Assembly: GCA_963772065.1 (NCBI GenBank)
Contig: CAVYVZ010000009.1
Location: 751,342 to 815,341, forward strand
DNA length: 64,000 bases
Direction of reading: 5' to 3'
From: CAVYVZ01 sp963772065
GTDB taxonomy: Bacteria > Acidobacteriota > Vicinamibacteria > Vicinamibacterales > UBA2999
Shown here: positions 20,313 through 27,646 of the stretch, one piece after another
How positions within the stretch are numbered: the first letter of the stretch is position 1
How the letters are laid out: every line of letters begins with the position of its first letter
Program-made: the position numbers and the translations under genes
The notes under the pieces: model-generated
Told to the model about the DNA's origin: nothing
The model's database searches: none
What the model saw: the letters and a program-made list of their open reading frames with translations, nothing else

Positions 20313-21251
20313 CTAACGCAGGTATCGGACGGCGTTTTCGACGATAGCATGGACGAAGCTGAGCAGACTCGTCCAGTTCAGCGCCGCGAGGCTCATCGCC
20401 ACGCCACCTGTCATCCAGAAAACAACCCCACCCGGATGCGAGGTCCGCGGCGCCGGACCCTGAGCGAGGAGATGGTGAATCCGCGCCTCGAGCACGCCGC
20501 CGTCGTGAATGGTGCTCAAAGCGGTGGCGTCGAACGAACTCGCGGGCGCGAGCCTCGCGACCTTCAATAGCGCGGAAGCGAGGTCGACGGCTCGCGACGC
20601 GGATTCCGCTGCGCGCGTATCCGCGGCATGCTCGGCGGCTTCACGCCACGCCGCCGCGGCCGCGCTCGCAGCGCCTGTGCACATGCCGAGCAGCAGCCGG
20701 CGGGCATTGTCCCATGCGCGAACGTGCGCCCGTTCGTGAGCCGCGATCGCCGCGAGCTCGCCTGGCGAACACGCCGCGATCACGCGGCGGTCGACGAAGA
20801 GCGTCGGCCGCACGAACCCGGACACGGCCACCACAGGGAATCCGGTGTCGATGGCGTACGCGCGAAGACCCCAGTCACCTTTCGGCAGCACCCGTGCGCC
20901 CCGCCGCCAGTTGGTCGTGATTCGCCGCGAGCGGCGCAGCATCGCGGCACATCTGATCGCCACTGTCAGGATCTGGACGGCGCCGAGCGCCGCCAGCAGC
21001 ATGAGTGGGAGCCCCACGCGCTCGCCATCGTGCGGTGGCTCGAAGGTGACAAACGCGGGCACGACGAGCCCGAAGGCGATTGCGACCGCGCCGCCGGTCG
21101 GGACGATCCCGCGCAGGAACAGCACTCCGGCGCGCGTGCTCGCGTTGTCGCCGGGTCTCGACCTCAATGCAAGCGCGGCGATCCGCAGGATCGCGTGCGC
21201 CACGGGAATCGCGGCAAGCGTGACGACGACGGTCAGCATCGCGACCGTCAC
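20313..21251 (-). CDS. M56-family membrane metallopeptidase (BlaR1/MecR1-like sensor)
   Basis: This 312-residue protein has N-terminal membrane helices and a Zn-protease motif AAHERAHVRAW (HExxH). A final membrane helix (GGVVFWMTGGVAMSLAAL) follows. It starts at GTG 21251, overlapping the blaI-type stop by 4 bp (GTGA). This is the usual layout in which an M56 protease relieves repression by its BlaI partner after sensing an envelope signal. No beta-lactamase is adjacent and there is no C-terminal penicillin-binding sensor domain, so the signal is unknown. Confidence 0.85.
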   Translation of the reverse strand: MTVAMLTVVVTLAAIPVAHAILRIAALALRSRPGDNASTRAGVLFLRGIVPTGGAVAIAFGLVVPAFVTFEPPHDGERVGLPLMLLAALGAVQILTVAIRCAAMLRRSRRITTNWRRGARVLPKGDWGLRAYAIDTGFPVVAVSGFVRPTLFVDRRVIAACSPGELAAIAAHERAHVRAWDNARRLLLGMCTGAASAAAAAWREAAEHAADTRAAESASRAVDLASALLKVARLAPASSFDATALSTIHDGGVLEARIHHLLAQGPAPRTSHPGGVVFWMTGGVAMSLAALNWTSLLSFVHAIVENAVRYLR

Positions 21252-21568
21252 GACTTGCGCTCCAGCGCCTCGCGGCGAGCGCGGACGAGCCTCTCGAGCT
21301 CGTCGAGTGACTCCACGTCGAGGTCGCCGACTTGATCGACGAAGAACGACAGCGCTGCCTCCGCCCGGGTGACGCGCGGCCGGTAAGCGAAGGCGCGCCC
21401 TTCCGACACGCGTTCGAGCACGCCCTTCCGGTGGAGCCGGTCCAGGGTGGTCATCAGCGTGGTGTAGGCAATTTCCGGGAACGATGGTTGGAGGTCCCTG
21501 ACGCGGGCGCCGCCGGCCGCGGCCCATAGCGCTTCGAGGACACGTCGCTCGAGAGGACCTAATCGCAC
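21248..21568 (-). CDS. BlaI/MecI/CopY family transcriptional repressor
   Basis: This 106-residue winged-helix repressor shows LGPLERRVLEALWAAAGG, YTTLMTTLDRLHRKGVL and the hinge FAYRPRVTRAEAALSFF where BlaI proteins are cleaved by the M56 partner. It is first in the leftward blaI-M56 operon. Operator sites would be expected in 21569-21690, where a 13-bp tandem repeat is seen. Confidence 0.9.
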   Translation of the reverse strand: MRLGPLERRVLEALWAAAGGARVRDLQPSFPEIAYTTLMTTLDRLHRKGVLERVSEGRAFAYRPRVTRAEAALSFFVDQVGDLDVESLDELERLVRARREALERKS

Positions 21569-21594
21569 GCGGCATTATGACCCCGGAACGCCGG

Positions 21595-21620
21595 CACTCT
21601 GAACAAGCACTCTGAACAAG
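21595..21620. repeat. Perfect 13-bp tandem direct repeat upstream of the BlaI gene
   Basis: CACTCTGAACAAG occurs twice in immediate succession, 26 bp upstream of the repressor start and about 75 bp upstream of cysM. It may be a regulatory site or a simple duplication. Confidence 0.6.
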
Positions 21621-21646
21621 CAGGGATTTCTGAACCGGAATCGGCG

Positions 21647-21676
21647 TTGACCGCGTCCTACCCGACGATCTAATCT
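21647..21676 (+). promoter_or_regulatory. Predicted promoter of the cysM operon
   Basis: TTGACC (21647-21652), an 18-base spacer and TAATCT (21671-21676) form a sigma-70-like promoter. The predicted start is at about 21683, roughly 13 bases before the ATG at 21696, inside the IscR-like palindrome. Confidence 0.55.
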
Positions 21677-21678
21677 CG

Positions 21679-21691
21679 GACTTTACCAGTC
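21679..21691. promoter_or_regulatory. IscR-type operator at cysM
   Basis: GACT-TTACC-AGTC, continued by GGATAT, matches the core of type 1 IscR sites (GACT-N5-AGTC). It is repeated before iscR at 24521. It lies between the -10 box and the start codon. Confidence 0.6.
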
Positions 21692-21695
21692 GGAT

Positions 21696-22664
21696 ATGGC
21701 CCGGACCCCCAGCCCAACCGCACCGCTCCAGGCGGTGACGTCAGTCATCGAACTAATTGGCAACACGCCACTTGTCCGCCTGCGCCGATTTGAGGAAGGC
21801 CTTCGGAGCGTGCAGCTGTACGCCAAGCTGGAGGGTCACAATCCGGCTGGTTCAGTCAAGGACAGGCCAGCTGCCCGAATGATCCTCGAGGGCGAGCGAA
21901 GCGGTGCGCTGAAGCCTGGCAAGGTCATCCTCGACGCTACTTCAGGGAACACGGGCATCGCCTACGCGATGATCGGCGCCTCGCGGGGATACACAGTCAA
22001 GCTCTGCATGCCAGAGAACGTCACCCCCGAGCGGAAGCGCATCGTTCGCGCCTACGGCGCCGAGCTCGTCATGACGAATCCGCTCGATGGCTCCGACGGC
22101 GCGATCCGGATGGCGCGAAAGCTATACGAGGAGAGTCCGGAGCTGTACTTCTACCCGGACCAGTACAACAACGAGGCAAACTGGCGCTCCCACTTCGATA
22201 CGACCGGGCCCGAGATCATCGACCAGACCGATGGGCGCCTGACGCATTTCGTGGCCGGCCTGGGGACCAGCGGCACCTTCATGGGCGTCGGTCGCAGACT
22301 GCGCACCTTCAATCCCGCGATCAGGCTGATCTCGGTTCAACCCGATTCGCCGCTTCACGGCCTCGAGGGGTTGAAGCACATGGAGTCGGCGATCGTGCCG
22401 GGCATCTACGACCCGAGCCTTGCGGACGAGGACGTCCGCGTCGCGACCGAAGATGCCCACGAGCTGACGCGCCGGCTCGCAGTACAGGAGGGCCTGCTTG
22501 TCGGCATCTCGAGCGGCGCCAACCTGGCTGGAGCCCTTCGCGTTGCTGGCCAGGTGGAAGACGCCATCGTCGTGGTCATCTTCTCCGACGGCGGCGACAA
22601 GTACCTTTCGGAGCGATTCTGGGAGGAGCCCGCCGAAGGGTCGATCGTGGGAGGCACGAACTGA
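21696..22664 (+). CDS. cysM: Cysteine synthase (CysM/CysK-type, probably CysO-dependent)
   Basis: This 322-residue PLP enzyme has the fold-type II signature. The PLP lysine is K55 in AGSVKDRPAA, followed by DATSGNTGIAYAMIGA and a glycine loop GLGTSGTFMGVGRRL. The SPLHGLEGLKHM segment resembles mycobacterial CysM, which takes thiocarboxylated CysO rather than sulfide. The next genes encode a JAMM peptidase and a CysO-MoeZ fusion, so a CysO-dependent route from O-phosphoserine or O-acetylserine is likely. Its stop overlaps the next ATG (TGATG). Confidence 0.9.
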   Translation: MARTPSPTAPLQAVTSVIELIGNTPLVRLRRFEEGLRSVQLYAKLEGHNPAGSVKDRPAARMILEGERSGALKPGKVILDATSGNTGIAYAMIGASRGYTVKLCMPENVTPERKRIVRAYGAELVMTNPLDGSDGAIRMARKLYEESPELYFYPDQYNNEANWRSHFDTTGPEIIDQTDGRLTHFVAGLGTSGTFMGVGRRLRTFNPAIRLISVQPDSPLHGLEGLKHMESAIVPGIYDPSLADEDVRVATEDAHELTRRLAVQEGLLVGISSGANLAGALRVAGQVEDAIVVVIFSDGGDKYLSERFWEEPAEGSIVGGTN

Positions 22665-23113
22665 TGCCTCTGGCGCTTGCAGCCGACGTGAACGAGTCGA
22701 TCCGCCGCCATGCCGCGGACACCTACCCGCATGAATGCTGCGGCGCGCTGATTGGCCGCGATGGCAGGGTGGCCGAGGCCTTCGCGCTGCCGAACACAAC
22801 CGAGGAAGGCCCACGCCGCCGCTTTCTCGTGCGCCCGACGGACTACCGGGACGCGGAACGCCGCGCGGCGGCGCTCGGCGGCGAGCTCCTCGGCTTCTAT
22901 CACTCGCATCCTGATCACCCTGCGCAGCCGTCGCAGTACGACCTCGATCACGCCTGGCCGTTCTTCTCATATGTGATCGTGTCGGTCCGCGAAGGCATTG
23001 CCGGCGACATGACGTCGTGGCGCTTGCGGGACGATCGCTCCGCGTTCGATCCTGAAGAACTGACCTATGCCGAACAAGATTCTGATTCCCACACCGCTCC
23101 GGCCGTTCACTGA
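22664..23113 (+). CDS. mec: JAMM/M67 metallopeptidase (Mec+-like CysO-cysteine hydrolase)
   Basis: This 149-residue JAMM-domain zinc peptidase has the upstream Glu (YPHECCGALIG) and the zinc box FYHSHPDHPAQPSQYD (HxHP then D). In mycobacteria Mec+ cleaves cysteine from the CysO-cysteine adduct made by CysM. The order cysM-mec-cysO here supports the same job. It might additionally process the fused CysO domain encoded next. Its end overlaps the next gene by 47 bp. Confidence 0.85.
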   Translation: MPLALAADVNESIRRHAADTYPHECCGALIGRDGRVAEAFALPNTTEEGPRRRFLVRPTDYRDAERRAAALGGELLGFYHSHPDHPAQPSQYDLDHAWPFFSYVIVSVREGIAGDMTSWRLRDDRSAFDPEELTYAEQDSDSHTAPAVH

Positions 23114-24515
23114 CAAGCAGGAAGCCGTTGAAGTGGCTGGCGGCACGGTCGGCGAGCTGCTTCAGCAGCTCACGACGAAGCACCAGGGGCTCAAGAAGCA
23201 CCTCTATACCGACGACGGCAAGCTTCGGAGCTTCGTGAACGTGTACGTGAACGACGAAGACATCCGCTACCTGCAGCGCGAGCAGACGCCTGTGAAGGAT
23301 GGCGATACGTTGAGCATCATCCCGTCGGTCGCGGGTGGGGCTCCGACGGTCGCCGAATCGCCGGCGCTCAATGCGGAGGAGTTCAAGCGGTACAGCCGTC
23401 ATCTGATCCTGCCGGAGATCGGACTCGAAGGTCAGAAGAAGCTCAAAGCGGCCAGCGTGCTCTGCATCGGGGCCGGCGGCCTCGGCTCGCCGGTGGCGAT
23501 GTATCTGGCCGCGGCCGGCATCGGCCGCATCGGCATTGTCGATTTCGACGTCGTCGACTTCAGCAACCTGCAGCGGCAAATCATTCACGGCACGCCCGAT
23601 GTCGGGCGTTCGAAGCTGTTGTCCGCGAAAGAGAGCATCCAGGCCCTGAACCCGCACGTGCAGGTTGACCTGCACGACACCGCGCTCTCGTCGCAGAACG
23701 CGATCGAGCTGTTCAAGCCGTACGACGTGATCATCGACGGCACGGACAATTTCCCGACGCGATATCTCGTCAACGACGCGTGCGTGCTCACGGGCAAGCC
23801 GAACGCGTACGGCAGCATCTTCCGCTTCGAGGGACAGGCATCGGTTTTCGCCACGAAGGAAGGTCCGTGCTACCGGTGCCTGTACCCGAGCCGCCGCCGC
23901 CCGGGCTCGTGCCGAGCTGCGCGGAAGGCGGAGTTCTCGGCGTACTGCCGGGGATCATCGGCGTGATCCAGGCGACCGAGGCGCTGAAACTGATCGTCGG
24001 CGTCGGCGAGCCGCTCATCGGGCGCTTTCTGATCTACGACGCGCTGAAGATGCGCTTCCGCGAGCTCAAATTGCGGAAAGACCCTGACTGCCCGGTCTGC
24101 GGAACGCACCCGACCGTCACGCAGTTGATCGATTACGAGCAGTTCTGTGGCGTACGGCCCGAGCCAGCGGCTGCGGCGGCTGCGGGCGGCACTCCCGACT
24201 GGGAAATTACGCCGGTCGAGCTGAAGAAGCGCCTTGACGCCGGCGACCAGCTGGTCATCGTCGACGTGCGGGAGCCGAACGAATATCAGATCAACCGGAT
24301 ACCCGGGTCCGTGCTGATTCCCCTGGGCGAACTGCCCGGGCGTTATCGGGAGCTCGACCCCGACCGTGAGATCGTGCTCCACTGCAAGATGGGCGGGCGA
24401 AGCGCCAAAGCACAGGATTTCCTTCGGTACCGTTGGGTTTAACCGCACGAAGAACCTGCGCGGCGGGGTCTTGTCATGGATAGATCAGGTAGACCCCAGC
24501 CAGCCAAAGTATTAA
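23067..24515 (+). CDS. CysO-MoeZ fusion: sulfur carrier, E1-like adenylyltransferase and rhodanese; two frameshifts
   Basis: Three domains lie in one frame-corrected protein of about 480 residues. Residues 1-91 match the CysO/MoaD sulfur carrier (FVNVYVNDEDIRYLQ) and end in the diagnostic VAGG (G90-G91), but internally. An MoeB/ThiF domain follows, with VLCIGAGGLGSPVAMYLAAA and Zn cysteines CYRC and CPVC. A rhodanese domain has the active-site loop HCKMGGRS. One missing base near 23888 and one extra base near 24430 break the frame. Restoring them gives VGFNRTKNLRGG and the natural stop at 24513. It should adenylate and thiocarboxylate CysO, but the carrier GG must first be freed. Confidence 0.85.
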
Positions 24516-24520
24516 TATAG

Positions 24521-24539
24521 GACTGCATTAGTCGGATAT
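24521..24539. promoter_or_regulatory. IscR-type operator at iscR
   Basis: GACT-GCATT-AGTC flanked by ATATAG and GGATAT fits the type 1 IscR consensus closely. TAATAT at 24513-24518 is a plausible -10 box just upstream. The site ends on the iscR ATG (24538), as expected for autoregulation. Confidence 0.68.
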
Positions 24540-24984
24540 GTTGAGGCTCTCGAAGAAGGCCGATTACGCGCTGATCGCGATGAAGCATCTCGCCATGAAC
24601 CGCGATGCGGCTTCGACGAGCGCCCGCGAGATTGCCGAGCACTACGACATTCCGATCGAGCTCATGGCCAAGGTGCTTCAGCGGCTCGTTCGGACTGGTT
24701 TGCTGACGTCGCATCAGGGGACGCGCGGGGGGTACACGCTGAGCCGCTCGTCCGCGACGATCAGCGTGGCCGATGTGATTCAGGCCATCGACGGTCCGTT
24801 TACCGTCACGTCGTGCTCGACGGACGACAACACGTGCGAGCAGTTCGGCAAGTGCAACATCCGGGACCCGCTCTGGAGAATTCGCGAGCGAATCCTGAGT
24901 GCGCTCGGCACGGTATCGCTGGCCGAGATGGCCACTGAAGGTGAGGCGCCGCAGCCGGCGCCCGTCACGATTCTGAGGACGTAG
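24538..24984 (+). CDS. iscR: Rrf2-family Fe-S cluster regulator IscR
   Basis: This 148-residue Rrf2 protein starts LRLSKKADYALIAMKHLA and contains the winged-helix segment GLLTSHQGTRGGYTLSR. Three cluster cysteines are present (C93, C100, C106). Spacing between the first two is one residue longer than in E. coli IscR. It heads the isc operon, with the iscS ATG directly after its stop. It is predicted to repress this operon and cysM when it holds a cluster. Confidence 0.92.
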   Translation: MLRLSKKADYALIAMKHLAMNRDAASTSAREIAEHYDIPIELMAKVLQRLVRTGLLTSHQGTRGGYTLSRSSATISVADVIQAIDGPFTVTSCSTDDNTCEQFGKCNIRDPLWRIRERILSALGTVSLAEMATEGEAPQPAPVTILRT

Positions 24985-26200
24985 ATGAAACTGCCGATTT
25001 ACATGGACTACCACGCCACGACGCCCGTCGATCCGCGGGTCGTCGAGGCGATGCTGCCTTACTTCACCCAGACCTTCGGGAACGCCGCGAGCCGCAATCA
25101 TCCGTTCGGCTGGGAGGCGGAAGAGGCCGTGGAGAAGGCCCGGAAGCAGGTGGCCGACCTGCTTTCCGCGAACGCGAAGGAGATCATCTTCACGAGCGGC
25201 GCCACCGAGTCGAACAACCTTGCGATCAAGGGCGTCGCGGAGATGTACCGCGAAAAGGGCAATCACATCATCACGTGCGTCACCGAGCACAAGGCAGTGA
25301 TCGACACGTGCAAGAAGCTCGAGAAGCAGGGTTACCGGGTCACTTACCTGCCGGTGCAGAAGGATGGGCGCATCAATCTCGACGAGCTCCGCGGCGCGAT
25401 CACGGACAAGACGATCCTCATCACGATCATGACCGCTAACAACGAGATCGGCGTCGTCCAGCCGATCGCCGAGATCGGCGCGATCGCGAAGGAGAAGGGG
25501 ATCCTCTTCCATACCGACGCGGTGCAGGCGGTGGGCAAGATGCCGTTCAACGTCACCGAGATGAAGGCCGATCTCGTGTCGCTCAGCGCGCACAAGATGT
25601 ACGGTCCCAAAGGGGTCGGCGCTCTCTACGTCCGGCGCCGGAATCCGCGCGTGCTGCTGTCGGAACAGATCAGCGGCGGCGGGCACGAGCGCGGCATGCG
25701 TTCGGGGACGCTCAACGTGCCGGGCATCGTCGGTCTGGGCAAGGCGGCCGAGCTGTGCAAGGCGGAGATGGCGACGGAAGCCGAGAGGCTGCGCCAGCTT
25801 CGCGACTACCTGAACGCGGAGCTCCACAAGAACCTCGACGAGCTGTACATCAACGGCTCGGTCAGAGCACCGCCTGCCGCACAACCTGAACATCAGCTTT
25901 GCGTACGTCGAAGGCGAGTCGCTGCTGATGGGGATCAACGACGTGGCGGTGTCATCGGGATCGGCATGCACCTCGGCGAGCCTGGAGCCGTCGTACGTGT
26001 TGAAGGCGCTCGGCGCCGGCGATGATCTGGCCCACTCGTCGATCCGGTTCGGGCTCGGGCGCTGGACGACGAAGGAAGAAGTGGACTACGTCATCGACAA
26101 GCTGACGAACGTGGTGCAGCGGCTTCGTGAGATGTCGCCGCTGTATGAAATGGTGAAGGAAGGCGTCGACCTTTCGAAGATGCAGTGGGTCAGCCACTAA
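24985..26200 (+). CDS. iscS: Cysteine desulfurase IscS, one frameshift
   Basis: This is a cysteine desulfurase of about 405 residues that supplies sulfur for Fe-S assembly. It shows YMDYHATTPVDPRV, FTSGATESNNLAIKG and the PLP lysine in SLSAHKMYGPKG. The active Cys loop is SSGSACTSASLEPSYVL. An extra base near 25864 interrupts the frame between YINGSV and EHRLPHNLNISF. All motifs survive on either side, so the gene is probably intact in the organism. It sits between iscR and iscU. Confidence 0.93.
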
Positions 26201-26210
26201 CGCTGCGCGC

Positions 26211-26245
26211 AAGGTCAAACGTCAAAGGTCAAAGGAAAAGGACAG
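26211..26245 (+). repeat. 7-nt repeat run upstream of iscU
   Basis: AAGGTCA, AACGTCA, AAGGTCA, AAGGAAA and AGGACAG follow one another at a strict seven-base period between iscS and iscU. No complementary arm is present. Confidence 0.65.
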
Positions 26246-26256
26246 AGGCGATACAG

Positions 26257-26685
26257 ATGGCCTATTCAAGCAAAGTCGTTGATCACTACGAGAACCCGCG
26301 CAACGTGGGATCGCTCCCGAAGAACGATCCGAACGTCGGCACCGGGCTCGTGGGAGCGCCCGAGTGCGGCGACGTGATGAAGCTGCAGGTCAAGGTGAAT
26401 CCGGAGACCGGCGTCATCGACGACGCGAAGTTCAAGACGTTCGGGTGCGGCTCCGCGATTGCCAGCTCGAGTCTCGCGACCGAGTGGTTGAAGGGGAAGA
26501 CCGTCGACCAGGCGCTCGCAATCAAGAACACCGAGATCGTCGAGGAGCTGGCGCTGCCGCCGGTGAAGATCCACTGCTCGGTGCTCGCCGAAGACGCAAT
26601 CAAGGCGGCGATTGCCGACTACAAGAAGAAGCAGGAAGAGACGCGGTCGGCTTCGGCTGCTCCGCAGCCTCAGCCGACGGCGTAA
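26257..26685 (+). CDS. iscU: Fe-S cluster scaffold protein IscU
   Basis: This 142-residue scaffold has the three cluster cysteines in GAPECGDVMKLQ, FGCGSAIASSS and KIHCSVLAEDAI. The HscA-recognition segment LPPVK, which includes the LPPVK motif itself, is also present. It receives sulfur from IscS and delivers clusters with help from HscA/HscB. The ATG at 26257 begins the conserved MAYSSKVVDHYENPRN. Confidence 0.96.
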   Translation: MAYSSKVVDHYENPRNVGSLPKNDPNVGTGLVGAPECGDVMKLQVKVNPETGVIDDAKFKTFGCGSAIASSSLATEWLKGKTVDQALAIKNTEIVEELALPPVKIHCSVLAEDAIKAAIADYKKKQEETRSASAAPQPQPTA

Positions 26686-26687
26686 TT

Positions 26688-26747
26688 GATGAATTTACGA
26701 ATCGGCGATTTCAGGATTCATTCGCCGAATCAAAATTCAACGAATCA
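26688..26747. repeat. Intergenic AT-rich repeat with self-complementary halves before iscA
   Basis: Units such as GAATTTAC, GAATCGGCGATTT and CGCCGAATC repeat and pair (CGGCGATT with AATCGCCG-like partners) across the 60-bp gap between iscU and iscA. The composition is the same as in the arrays at 5717 and 8964. Confidence 0.5.
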
Positions 26748-27074
26748 ATGATTGAAATCTCGGAGACTGCCGCGAAGAAGATAAAGTCGCTGATGGCCAA
26801 GCAAGGCATCAGCGAAGGCGGTCTTCGTGTGGGCGTCAAGGGAGGCGGCTGTTCGGGCCTCAGCTACACGTTCGCGTGGGAGAAGGAGCCCCGGTTCGGC
26901 GACGAGGTGTTCGAGGGGCCGGACGGTGCGAAGATCTTCGTCGACAAGAAGAGTCTTTTGTTCCTGAAGGGCACGACGCTCGACTACGACACGGCGTTGC
27001 TCACCCAGGGATTCGTCTTTCAGAACCCGAACGCGAAGCAGACCTGCGGCTGCGGCAGCTCGTTCGGCGCGTGA
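26748..27074 (+). CDS. iscA: A-type Fe-S carrier protein IscA
   Basis: This 108-residue A-type carrier has the conserved Cys in GGGCSGLSYTFAW and the C-terminal CGCGSSF pair. It transfers clusters from IscU to target proteins. The ATG at 26748 follows the repeat-rich gap, and its stop overlaps the hscB GTG start (GTGA). Confidence 0.95.
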   Translation: MIEISETAAKKIKSLMAKQGISEGGLRVGVKGGGCSGLSYTFAWEKEPRFGDEVFEGPDGAKIFVDKKSLLFLKGTTLDYDTALLTQGFVFQNPNAKQTCGCGSSFGA

Positions 27075-27646
27075 GCCGTCTCGACGACTATTTCGCGTTC
27101 CTCGGCCTGTCACGACGGCTCGACATCGATATGGCCCTCCTCGAGCAGCGCTTCCGGGAGCTGAGCCGGCGGTATCACCCGGACTACTTCTACAACGCCC
27201 CGGCGAAGGAGCGGGTGGCCGCGCTCGAGCGGTCGTCTCATCTGAACGACGCGTATCGGACGCTGCGCAATCCGGTGTCGCGCATCGAATACCTGCTCGG
27301 GCTGGAGGGTCTGCCTCCGTCGAAGCCGGGCGAGGCATCAGCCAAAGTACCTCCGTCGCTGCTGGAGGAGGTGTTCGCGCTGAACGAGGAACTGGACGAG
27401 ATTCGCGAGCTGCGCGAAAGCGGCGGCGAGGCCGAGGCTTTGGGCCGGCGGCTGGCGTCGGCGCGAAAACCGATCGAGCAGAAACGCGATGCGCACGAAC
27501 GCGAGCTGCAGGAGCTGAGCGCGCGCTGGGACGCGCAGCAGGATCGCGCCACGCTCGAGGCGCTGAGAGACCGCATGCTCGAGCGGAACTACATCAACAA
27601 TCTGCTCGCGACAATCGACCGCGAGGTGATGGCACTCCATGGGTAA
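27071..27646 (+). CDS. hscB: Fe-S assembly co-chaperone HscB
   Basis: This 191-residue J-domain protein has HPD within RRYHPDYFYN near residue 38. An HscB C-terminal oligomerisation domain (EVFALNEELDEIRELRE) follows. It recruits HscA to IscU. The GTG start overlaps iscA by 4 bp, and its end overlaps hscA by 8 bp. Confidence 0.94.
   Translation: MSRLDDYFAFLGLSRRLDIDMALLEQRFRELSRRYHPDYFYNAPAKERVAALERSSHLNDAYRTLRNPVSRIEYLLGLEGLPPSKPGEASAKVPPSLLEEVFALNEELDEIRELRESGGEAEALGRRLASARKPIEQKRDAHERELQELSARWDAQQDRATLEALRDRMLERNYINNLLATIDREVMALHG

Noticed and set aside
24471..24518. TTGTCA as the -35 box of the iscR promoter
   Set aside because: The distance to TAATAT is 36 bases, too long for a sigma-70 promoter; only the -10 box and the operator are supported.
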